From the NCBI GenBank assembly GCA_002413755.1, contig DHXQ01000007.1:14440-21076 (forward strand): a stretch of DNA of 6,637 nucleotides. The letters run 5' to 3'. The position numbers were made by a program, and so were the translations under genes. Below the pieces are notes generated by a model. The model did not search any database. It saw only the letters and a list, made by a program, of their open reading frames with translations, and was not told where the DNA came from. The stretch comes from Candidatus Saccharibacteria bacterium UBA5152 (GTDB lineage Bacteria; Patescibacteriota; Saccharimonadia; Saccharimonadales; UBA4665). Positions 1 through 4,520 of the stretch are shown here, piece after piece (position 1 is the stretch's first letter; each line of letters opens with the position of its first letter).

Positions 1-46
1 TATGTTTCCTTTATGCTAGGATACATGAGTTAAACAGGGACTACAT

Positions 47-154
47 GTGAGTACCAGCCAACAAGATGTGCTGGACGGTTTTCAGTTATTCTACGAAGAA
101 CTGTTATCGTCACAGCCGACCACACGTATCAAGCGCAAACGCCTTGATTCGTAG
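47..154 (+). CDS. Small ORF, 35 residues, unknown function
   Basis: The ORF starts at GTG. An AGGGA Shine-Dalgarno sequence lies at 36-40, six bases before the start. An in-frame TGA at 26-28 leaves this GTG as the only reasonable start. It ends 28 bases before a strong hairpin terminator, so it sits in a complete RBS-ORF-terminator cassette. The product has an acidic, aromatic middle (GFQLFYEELL) and a basic tail (RIKRKRLDS). No signal peptide or membrane segment is visible, and I recognise no family. An ATG at 45 is followed at once by TGA and cannot be the start. It could be a small regulatory protein or a chance ORF in a leader RNA; the RBS and terminator favour translation. Confidence 0.42.
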   Translation: MSTSQQDVLDGFQLFYEELLSSQPTTRIKRKRLDS

Positions 155-182
155 ACCAGTATTATAGAGCCTCACACCAGAT

Positions 183-216
183 AAGCCTTCGAAGCAGTAG
201 TTTCGAGGGCTTTTTT
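183..216 (+). terminator. Rho-independent terminator
   Basis: An 11-bp stem (183-193 with 202-212, one T-G wobble) encloses an 8-base loop. The RNA then runs through six Ts at 211-216. It ends transcription from the left edge of the window, including the 35-codon ORF, and isolates the NrdR-like gene from upstream reading. Confidence 0.85.
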
Positions 217-304
217 GATTGTGCCACGCCCCATTTGACCCCTGAAACAGCTAGACGAGGCACTCGAAACAGGCTGCAGCCATTCCTGCGCACAGCTTTT
301 CCAC

Positions 305-333
305 TTGATAAATCACCAGCGTAATGACAATAT
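305..333 (+). promoter_or_regulatory. Promoter of the NrdR-like gene, predicts a leaderless mRNA
   Basis: TTGATA (305-310, five of six to TTGACA) is followed by a 17-base spacer and CAATAT (328-333). The TG of an extended -10 element is at 325-326. The usual start six bases past the -10 falls on A340, the first base of the ATG. No Shine-Dalgarno sequence is present. The stretch 217-304 before it holds nothing else that I can support. Confidence 0.5.
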
Positions 334-339
334 GTAGTC

Positions 340-771
340 ATGGTTTGTACGTTTTGTGGCTCAGAAACTCAGGTTATCAATTCCCGTCATCAGAAACGCA
401 CCAACAGTGTCTGGCGGCGGCGCAAATGTACGGTTTGTGAGCAGGTATTTAGTACTAGCGAGCAGGTCGACTACGAAAAGTCGTGGATCGTACAATATAC
501 TGGCGCAAAAGGCTCCCAGCCCGGCCAACCGCAGCCGTTTATATGGGATAAACTTCTGATGAGCATCTATGCCAGTTTAGGCCACCGCCCAACTGCCCTG
601 CCTGATACTCTGGGCCTGACAAAGACAATTGTCGGCACGCTGGGTAAGCTAGTCGGCCAGGATGGCGGGCTACAATCCGCGGCAATCGCCACCATAAGCG
701 TCGATACCTTGCAGCGTTTTGATAAGGTCGCTGCCACAATGTATCGGGCCTACCATAGCGACGCCCTATGA
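340..771 (+). CDS. NrdR-like regulator: zinc ribbon plus divergent ATP-cone
   Basis: The N-terminus is an NrdR-type zinc ribbon: C3, C6, C30 and C33, with the signature surroundings (MVCTFCG, NSR at 14-16, RRRKC at 26-30, FSTSEQ). In NrdR this ribbon binds NrdR boxes upstream of ribonucleotide reductase genes. The C-terminal part resembles the ATP-cone that senses ATP/dATP, most clearly at RFDKVAATMYRAYH (about 126-139), which matches the NrdR LDxVAYVRFASVYR region. The middle is unusual: the K-x-G-R-x-E stretch that opens a normal ATP-cone is replaced by a Gly/Pro/Gln-rich segment (about 55-66). At 143 residues it is near the usual 150 of NrdR. The ribbon assignment is solid. Nucleotide sensing and ribonucleotide reductase control are inference. 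It may be the lineage's own NrdR or a paralogue with other targets. Confidence 0.7.
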   Translation: MVCTFCGSETQVINSRHQKRTNSVWRRRKCTVCEQVFSTSEQVDYEKSWIVQYTGAKGSQPGQPQPFIWDKLLMSIYASLGHRPTALPDTLGLTKTIVGTLGKLVGQDGGLQSAAIATISVDTLQRFDKVAATMYRAYHSDAL

Positions 772-798
772 TGGCTCGTAATACCTTAATAAAGCCTA

Positions 799-807
799 TG
801 CTATACT
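799..807 (+). promoter_or_regulatory. Extended -10 promoter of the 59-residue ORF
   Basis: TG-C-TATACT, with the hexamer at 802-807, is a near-perfect extended -10 element. No good -35 is seen at 779-784, as is common for this class. The expected start is A814, exactly the A of the next ATG, so the mRNA would be leaderless. Confidence 0.55.
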
Positions 808-813
808 AATCGT

Positions 814-993
814 ATGTTTGAATGTAATATGCCAGGCTGTGGTAACACCGTAGCCAACCCTCCCACATCTGGGAGCAGCTCGCTGTCATCGCTCGACTTT
901 TTGTATTGCCAAAGACACCTCGAAGAATTAGAAGAAGAGTCTACCGACGATTCCTTCGACGCACACCAAGAACCTCTGAGCGCCAGTTCTTAA
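814..993 (+). CDS. Small acidic Cys/His (putative zinc-finger) protein, 59 residues
   Basis: This 59-codon ORF has its own extended -10 promoter six bases upstream of the ATG. The N-terminus carries C4 and C9 (ECNMPGC). A second cluster, C32 and H35 (YCQRH), lies 23 residues further on, giving a CX4C-X22-CX2H arrangement that could hold one zinc ion. A Ser-rich linker lies between them. The C-terminal third is strongly acidic (EELEEESTDDSFD), probably helical and then disordered. I recognise no family. It follows the NrdR-like gene by 42 bases on the same strand, and its stop is 19 bases from the convergent stop of the glycosyltransferase gene. A role as a small nucleic-acid- or protein-binding factor is inference from the Cys/His pattern only. 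Confidence 0.6.
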   Translation: MFECNMPGCGNTVANPPTSGSSSLSSLDFLYCQRHLEELEEESTDDSFDAHQEPLSASS

Positions 994-1012
994 GCCGGAG
1001 ATGACTCTCGGG

Positions 1013-2635
1013 TTACTCTTTGGTATCGCGTGACACGGTCTCACCAGAGACGGTGACGGTTGCCTTTTCGGTGACGTCAAACTTATCGAGGTATTTGCCA
1101 AACATCAGCCGGGTTTGGCTATATAGTGCGGCAAATGAGTTGTAGACAATGGTCGTGACCGGCAAATAAAGCCACTGCAGAATCATGAACAGTGACCGGT
1201 GGTGGCGATAACGGGCTGGCTTCGGCGGCAATGTCTTGATACAGATGAATAGTGAAGCAGAAAGACCAATCAAGGCCACCGTCTGGACGTGGCTGACGAT
1301 AATTGGCAGCTCGTTGGCGGTATAGCTATCCGTGTTAATGAGCGCTGGGATGAAACCGGCGGTCAATGAGATGATCGGACCAACCGCCCAGGTGACATGA
1401 CCTTCAAACAACCGCCAGACTTTCGTCATCAGATCAAACCGCGGCACATTGTTTGGAGTAAAAAAGCCCTTGGAAACCACGTAGGCAATATCCGACACAC
1501 CGTAGGTCCAGCGCCGTAGCTGCACGAACTGGGCCTTCAACGTCTTAATGTAGCCATCAGCCAGCACAGCGTCCTGATAGATCGGCACATAGAGCGGTAA
1601 CACACGGTAATTTCCGTCAAACCGGAAGTACGAGCGCCAAAACTGGTGACCATCTTCGACGATAGTGCGGACACTCCAAAAATCTGTTTCTATCAAGGCC
1701 TTCATGCTCTGGGCGTGGGCCGAAAAGTTGCGCAGCATATGCGGCCGTAGCGACAGGACGATATTAAAGAAGGTATTACCGGTGGCAATCACCCGCATCG
1801 GGGCTGGGGCATCCCAGATATTATTGTTATACACCGAGATAGGCTGGACAGAAATGTGTTCAGGGTCGGGATACACGCCGTACACATAACTCATAGCAGC
1901 CAGGTATTTGGGGTGCGGGCGGTTGTCAGCATCGAGAGTAGTGACGATAGCCCGGAGTGGGTCGATGTCGCGAGCCTTGAGATACTTCTGGACTTCGCGG
2001 CCAGCAAAGGTGATGTTGCCGCCCTTGCCACGGATTTCGCGCGGGATGTCACTGGGGTGCTTGACGGCCATAGCGTGCATAAATTTGCCCTGATACTCAT
2101 TAACCAGGGCCTTGGATTGGGCTTCAACCTCCGGGCCGCCCCGCTCTTCGTAGGCCAGCACCAGAATAACCTGGTCCATATTGTAATCAGAGTTGAGTAC
2201 TGATTGGATGGTTGGCTCAACGACGGCTCGGGTTTCGTTGTAGGTAGCGATCATGACGATCTGCACCATCTCACTGGGCTTGATCAGCGATGGTTTCACC
2301 TTCAGGCGCTCGATATTCTCGATGTGCCAGGTCAGACGCTTGGCGTGGGCATCGATATGGCCAGTCTGCAGCTCGTGCAGCATGTCGCGCCACGGTAATT
2401 GCTTGTGCTCTTCCATCCGGCGATAACCCTGAAAGGAGCGGACATTTACCCCGACACTGCGGGCAAAGAAGACCAGTAAATATACCAATATGAACACTGA
2501 GGCCACGCTGACATTGATCAAACTCAAGATCAGCGGCAAGAACAGCATCAACCAGCTGAGAGCACCGGGGAGAATTTCAAAAAACCGATAGCGCCGGCCG
2601 CGATTTTCGTTATACGGAATCTCGATATCAGTCAT
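1013..2635 (-). CDS. Processive family 2 glycosyltransferase, membrane-bound
   Basis: This 540-residue protein is a GT2 enzyme of the cellulose/hyaluronan synthase type, which polymerises sugars from a nucleotide-sugar donor at the inner face of the membrane. Two membrane segments (about 22-40 and 43-59) precede the catalytic domain. Its motifs are IATYNE (129-134), LDAD (234-237), VED (326-328, the general base region) and QLRRW (372-376, the Q-x-x-R-W motif of processive enzymes). Three or more membrane segments follow (about 414-433, 447-468, 482-503), then a polar tail. I cannot tell the donor sugar. It starts 9 bases after the stop of the small membrane protein, with a weak GAGG about 12 bases before the ATG, so the two are probably co-transcribed and work together. 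The product is likely an exported surface glycan or glycolipid. Confidence 0.85.
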   Translation of the reverse strand: MTDIEIPYNENRGRRYRFFEILPGALSWLMLFLPLILSLINVSVASVFILVYLLVFFARSVGVNVRSFQGYRRMEEHKQLPWRDMLHELQTGHIDAHAKRLTWHIENIERLKVKPSLIKPSEMVQIVMIATYNETRAVVEPTIQSVLNSDYNMDQVILVLAYEERGGPEVEAQSKALVNEYQGKFMHAMAVKHPSDIPREIRGKGGNITFAGREVQKYLKARDIDPLRAIVTTLDADNRPHPKYLAAMSYVYGVYPDPEHISVQPISVYNNNIWDAPAPMRVIATGNTFFNIVLSLRPHMLRNFSAHAQSMKALIETDFWSVRTIVEDGHQFWRSYFRFDGNYRVLPLYVPIYQDAVLADGYIKTLKAQFVQLRRWTYGVSDIAYVVSKGFFTPNNVPRFDLMTKVWRLFEGHVTWAVGPIISLTAGFIPALINTDSYTANELPIIVSHVQTVALIGLSASLFICIKTLPPKPARYRHHRSLFMILQWLYLPVTTIVYNSFAALYSQTRLMFGKYLDKFDVTEKATVTVSGETVSRDTKE

Positions 2636-2644
2636 TATCGGCCA

Positions 2645-3001
2645 TTACCTCAGGACCAAGAGCGCGTTGCTGACGATCAGTGACATCAGCAGCAGCAATA
2701 TACCCATAACAAGGATGACGACCGAGACTTCGCGGCGAATCAGATAGACCCGGATGCTCATCAGGACATTGACCACGCAGACCATCAGGGCGAAGGCAAT
2801 AAACGCTACCAGCTCGCTGGCATTGCCCGTCTTGAGAGCGCTGATGCCCAGGCTGGCGCGGTATTGCACGATATAACCGGCGCTGCGGCCGCTATCCAGC
2901 TTAAACAGTACCCAGACGCAGGCCAGAAGCGTCAAAAACACCAGTATGCTGAGCAGCAACAGGATCAATCTGTCTTGAAAATACTTTTTCGGGATGTTCA
3001 T
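2645..3001 (-). CDS. Small three-pass membrane protein, partner of the glycosyltransferase
   Basis: The product has 118 residues with three clear hydrophobic segments (about 11-33, 62-84 and 93-116). The first two are separated by a polar loop (35-61), and the last two by a short basic loop (RVYLIRR, 84-90). No catalytic motif is visible and I recognise no family. It is the first gene of a unit with the downstream processive glycosyltransferase (9-base gap). This suggests an accessory subunit in glycan export or synthase assembly; that is inference from context. The promoter predicted just upstream would give a leader of only about six bases, with no Shine-Dalgarno sequence. Confidence 0.7.
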   Translation of the reverse strand: MNIPKKYFQDRLILLLLSILVFLTLLACVWVLFKLDSGRSAGYIVQYRASLGISALKTGNASELVAFIAFALMVCVVNVLMSIRVYLIRREVSVVILVMGILLLLMSLIVSNALLVLR

Positions 3002-3013
3002 TACGTTACATTT

Positions 3014-3022
3014 ATTGTAGCA
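3014..3022 (-). promoter_or_regulatory. Extended -10 promoter of the membrane protein/glycosyltransferase unit
   Basis: On the minus strand TG-C-TACAAT (hexamer 3014-3019, five of six to TATAAT) precedes the ATG by 12 bases. A start near 3007 leaves a leader of about six bases (AACGTA). I see no convincing -35. Confidence 0.5.
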
Positions 3023-3104
3023 CTGGCAGCTAAAAAGGCCTTATTCATACATGGTGCCACGTCACTAATAGGTCAGAACAATCTTGTTATCTAAATTTGT
3101 GGGA

Positions 3105-3428
3105 CTAACGCCCAGCTTCCAACTCTTCAAGCGTAAGCTTCAAGAGCAGTCCGCCAAATGCTTGTTCCGGATCCTGCATTGCTAGACGCTGGATGAGCCC
3201 TAAGTCAGGATCAGTCTGCGCATCTCGCGCATCTAGACGCCGCCCAAGCACAAGACCCATTGCTTCTAAGACTTTCTTCTCCCTCATCATGCTGATTGCA
3301 TGAGGTCCGATATCTTGCAACGATGGCGTATCACCAATACCAAGCACATCATACTGCTTGGCAACGTATGGATCATCAGTTGGACGTGGCTTGTTAAAAC
3401 CCGCCGTTTCTCCGCTAGAAATACTCAT
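3105..3428 (-). CDS. Hypothetical protein, 107 residues
   Basis: I chose the ATG at 3428 because an extended -10 element ends seven bases upstream and the product then opens MSISSGETAG. A longer reading that starts at 3581 runs through that promoter and through the structured segment, and gives an implausible basic, Pro-rich extension. The first 40 residues are polar and look flexible (NKPRPTDDPYVAKQY). The rest looks helical: DIGPHAISMMREKKVLEAMGL (about 39-59), and a Leu-rich end (FGGLLLKLTLEELEAG). There are no Cys residues, membrane segments or known motifs. It is followed 103 bases later by the promoter-bearing membrane protein gene and has no strong terminator, so some read-through is possible. 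Function unknown. Confidence 0.62.
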   Translation of the reverse strand: MSISSGETAGFNKPRPTDDPYVAKQYDVLGIGDTPSLQDIGPHAISMMREKKVLEAMGLVLGRRLDARDAQTDPDLGLIQRLAMQDPEQAFGGLLLKLTLEELEAGR

Positions 3429-3435
3429 AATACAA

Positions 3436-3444
3436 ATTCTACCA
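3436..3444 (-). promoter_or_regulatory. Extended -10 promoter of the 107-residue gene
   Basis: TG-G-TAGAAT on the minus strand (hexamer 3436-3441, five of six) ends seven bases before the A of the ATG. A TTGTAT lies 16 bases upstream of the hexamer as a possible -35. The spacing predicts a leaderless or nearly leaderless mRNA. Confidence 0.55.
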
Positions 3445-3503
3445 TAAATAGACAAAAATACAATACGGCTGACCACACACCGGAGAAAGCCATTCTGAAC
3501 TCG

Positions 3504-3522
3504 TGGTGCGGGTGGGGAGAGT
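3504..3522. repeat. 19-bp direct repeat of the tRNA-Gly 3' end, outer copy
   Basis: TGGTGCGGGTGGGGAGAGT here is identical to 3680-3698, the 3' end of tRNA-Gly including its CCA, in the same orientation and 176 bp away. Identity stops at the T-loop. This is the pattern of a tRNA-targeted attachment site or of a partial tRNA duplication. No integrase or other mobile gene lies between the copies. Confidence 0.7.
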
Positions 3523-3629
3523 ATAGCTTCGCGCCGACTCGCCTTCTTTCCGGCTAATGCCGGGCGAGTCGGGCTCTGCATAGGTCTGCGCTAATCGCGC
3601 AGCCATCGAACTCATCCGTTCGGCTCTCC
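3504..3629 (-). ncRNA. Candidate structured RNA, four-way junction, unknown family
   Basis: On the minus strand the segment folds into three hairpins enclosed by one closing stem. The closing stem is GGAGAG (3629-3624) with CTCTCC (3521-3516). Hairpin 1 is CGAAC/GTTCG (3607-3611, 3618-3622) with a 6-base loop. Hairpin 2 is CTGCGC/GCGCAG (3586-3591, 3597-3602) with a 5-base loop. Hairpin 3 has 10 bp (3534-3543, 3563-3572) plus an inner CGGC/GCCG with a TAAT loop. An extended -10 (TG-G-TATGAT) predicts transcription from G3629, exactly the first base of the closing stem. The 3' tail ends CCACCCGCACCA, the same tail as tRNA-Gly. It is not a tRNA: there is no T-arm, and the second hairpin loop lacks U33. 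I find no RNase P, SRP or tmRNA signatures. The complementary strand would fold similarly and ends at the hairpin terminator, so strand is not certain. Confidence 0.45.
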
Positions 3630-3635
3630 GCCATC

Positions 3636-3644
3636 ATCATACCA
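3636..3644 (-). promoter_or_regulatory. Extended -10 promoter of the candidate structured RNA
   Basis: TG-G-TATGAT on the minus strand (hexamer 3636-3641, five of six). The six-base spacing puts the start at G3629, the first base of the closing stem of the candidate RNA. The TGG overlaps the outer arm of the neighbouring terminator hairpin. Confidence 0.42.
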
Positions 3645-3683
3645 AAGTAAAAACCCGACTGAAGGCCGGGTTTTTACTTTGGT
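3641..3683 (-). terminator. Long hairpin terminator after tRNA-Gly, bidirectional in form
   Basis: A perfect 17-bp inverted repeat (3641-3657 with 3667-3683) has a 9-base loop and a five-base A tract and T tract flanking the GC-rich CCCG/CGGG core. It can therefore terminate in both directions. On the minus strand it closes the tRNA-Thr/tRNA-Gly unit. Its outer arm takes in the ACCA tail of tRNA-Gly. Confidence 0.85.
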
Positions 3684-3754
3684 GCGGGTGGGGAGAGTCG
3701 AACTCCCGTCTCAACCTTGGGAAGGTCATATAATGGCCGTTATACGACACCCGC
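3680..3754 (-). tRNA. tRNA-Gly, anticodon CCC
   Basis: The 75-base cloverleaf has a 7-bp acceptor GCGGGTG/CACCCGC, an encoded A73-CCA tail, a perfect T-stem GGGAG/CTCCC with loop TTCGACT, and anticodon loop TTCCCAA (anticodon CCC, reads GGG). The outer two pairs of the anticodon stem are wobbles (T27-G43, G28-T42). It resembles E. coli tRNA-Gly of the TCC/CCC class through the D-arm (TCGTATAA). It lies 105 bases after tRNA-Thr with no clear promoter between them, so the two are probably one transcript. Confidence 0.92.
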
Positions 3755-3859
3755 TGGTGGAAAATCTCCACATCGGGCGAACTGCGGCGTTGCCCACTGC
3801 GCTTCTCGCGGTCGCCTTGCATTTCATCCCGATCTGAAGATTTTCGTCAGTGTCTTAAA
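3755..3859 (-). other. Structured 105-base spacer between the two tRNAs
   Basis: This stretch is GC-rich and rich in complementary segments. ATCGGG (3772-3777) pairs with CCCGAT (3828-3833), and GGCGA (3776-3780) can alternatively pair with TCGCC (3812-3816). A 5-bp hairpin GTGGA/TCCAC (3757-3761, 3767-3771) sits just before the 5' end of tRNA-Gly. I see no credible gene here. It may only serve processing of the tRNA precursor. Confidence 0.3.
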
Positions 3860-3935
3860 TGGAGCCGAAGACGGGAATCGAACCTGCGACCTGCTCGTTA
3901 CGAGTGAGCTGCTCTACCAACTGAGCTACTTCGGC
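3860..3935 (-). tRNA. tRNA-Thr, anticodon CGT
   Basis: The 76-base cloverleaf has a perfect 7-bp acceptor GCCGAAG/CTTCGGC, T73 and encoded CCA, a D-arm GCTC/GAGC with GG in the loop, and anticodon loop CTCGTAA (anticodon CGT, reads ACG). The T-loop is TTCGATT. Two A-C oppositions stand out: A31-C39 at the base of the anticodon loop and A51-C63 in the T-stem. In E. coli thrW both places are A-T. The gene is first behind a strong promoter and precedes tRNA-Gly(CCC). Confidence 0.93.
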
Positions 3936-3937
3936 AT

Positions 3938-3953
3938 ATCTAATCTGTTAGAT
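3938..3953 (-). other. Hairpin in the tRNA leader
   Basis: A 6-bp inverted repeat ATCTAA/TTAGAT with a 4-base loop lies between the promoter and the 5' end of tRNA-Thr. It would form in the short 5' leader removed by RNase P. It has no T tract and is not a terminator. Confidence 0.4.
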
Positions 3954-3961
3954 CAGAGGAT

Positions 3962-3970
3962 ATTATAGCA
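3962..3970 (-). promoter_or_regulatory. Strong extended -10 promoter of the tRNA-Thr/tRNA-Gly unit
   Basis: TG-C-TATAAT on the minus strand has a hexamer (3962-3967) that is a full consensus match. The start near 3955 leaves a leader of about 20 bases. It is divergent from the copper-type operon promoter, with 29 bases between this element and the -35 of that promoter. Confidence 0.75.
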
Positions 3971-3999
3971 GAACGCTTTTCGCAGAACGACAATACGCG

Positions 4000-4028
4000 T
4001 TGTGAAATACCCCCAGGGGGTATATTAT
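4000..4028 (+). promoter_or_regulatory. Promoter of the DUF4396-csoR operon, predicts a leaderless mRNA
   Basis: TTGTGA (4000-4005, four of six) and TATTAT (4023-4028, five of six) are exactly 17 bases apart. The start six bases past the -10 falls on A4035 of the ATG. The spacer holds the CsoR operator. Confidence 0.65.
4007..4023. promoter_or_regulatory. CsoR operator
   Basis: ATACCCCCAGGGGGTAT is a perfect 17-bp palindrome with one central base, the AT-flanked C/G-tract form known for CsoR operators. It fills the promoter spacer and touches the first base of the -10. Bound CsoR would block RNA polymerase until Cu(I) releases it. The csoR gene itself is in this operon, so the site implies autoregulation. 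Confidence 0.85.
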
Positions 4029-4034
4029 AAACAT

Positions 4035-4520
4035 ATGCACGACTCTTCAACTCGCAAAATGGCCATTAGCGCTACCCTGCACTGCCTGACAGGCTGTGCC
4101 ATCGGTGAGGTAGCCGGACTAATTGTCGGCACAGCGCTCGGCTGGTCGAATTTTGCGACATTAGCGGCTTCTATCGGCCTCGCCTTCGTAGTTGGCTATG
4201 CCCTGTCGATCCGACCATTACTCAAAGCTGGGTTGGCGCTCAGCGCTGCCCTGCCGATCATACTGGCCGCCGACACGCTCTCAATTGCCGCCATGGAAGT
4301 GACCGACACCATCATTGAAGCTTCGATCCCCGGCGCGCTGAACGCTGGCCTCAGTAACGTCCGCTTCTGGATCACCATGCCCATATCACTGGCGGCGGCA
4401 TTTTGCGTGGCTGTCCCCGTTAATTATTACCTGTTGCGGCGCGGCCGCGGGCATGCCCTGACCCATCAGTATCACGAAATTGGGCACCATCACAACGATT
4501 CGGAGACTCAGCATGACTAA
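4035..4520 (+). CDS. DUF4396 membrane protein with His-rich tail, CsoR-controlled
   Basis: The 161-residue product matches what I know of the DUF4396 family: ATLHCLTGCAIGE near the N-terminus (13-25), a run of membrane segments (about 26-38, 43-58, 64-80, 113-134), AADTLSIAAME (78-88), a PVN at 128-130 and RGRGHALTHQYH (136-147). Possible metal ligands are H16, C17 and C21, D80, M87 and E88, and the tail H140, H144, H147 and H151-153. I chose the ATG at 4035 because an in-frame GTG at 4002 lies before the promoter spacer, inside the -35 region. The gene is first in an operon with csoR and behind a CsoR operator. This points to a job in copper (or related metal) export or tolerance; the exact role is not established and is inferred from regulation. 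Confidence 0.78.
   Translation: MHDSSTRKMAISATLHCLTGCAIGEVAGLIVGTALGWSNFATLAASIGLAFVVGYALSIRPLLKAGLALSAALPIILAADTLSIAAMEVTDTIIEASIPGALNAGLSNVRFWITMPISLAAAFCVAVPVNYYLLRRGRGHALTHQYHEIGHHHNDSETQHD

Noticed and set aside
272..281. GGCTGCAGCC palindrome
   Set aside because: A 10-bp palindrome with no loop and no promoter relation, expected by chance.
994..1012. Terminator between the convergent 59-residue gene and the glycosyltransferase
   Set aside because: The 19-base gap shows only a mismatched short hairpin with no T tract on either strand.
3077..3088. AACAATCTTGTT palindrome as an operator
   Set aside because: It is short, AT-rich and not placed against the predicted promoter. It is not distinguishable from chance.
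3429..3581. N-terminal extension of the 107-residue protein back to an ATG at 3581
   Set aside because: It runs through the -10 box and through hairpin 3 of the structured segment, and its composition is unlike the rest of the protein. The ATG at 3428 fits the promoter spacing.
3504..3629. tmRNA, tRNA-Ser or SelC on the minus strand
   Set aside because: The GGAGAG start and CCA-like end suggested it, but there is no T-arm, no U33 in the second hairpin loop, no tag frame ending in Ala-Ala, and the loops do not fit.
3542..3640. ORF starting MMMAESRTDEF on the minus strand
   Set aside because: Its 32 codons (ATG at 3640, stop at 3544-3542) begin inside the predicted -10 hexamer and follow the inverted repeats of the candidate RNA. 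There is no RBS.
3637..3968. Open frames across the tRNA region on both strands
   Set aside because: They are translations of tRNA-Gly and tRNA-Thr genes (EDGNRTCDLL-type strings come from tRNA), not proteins.
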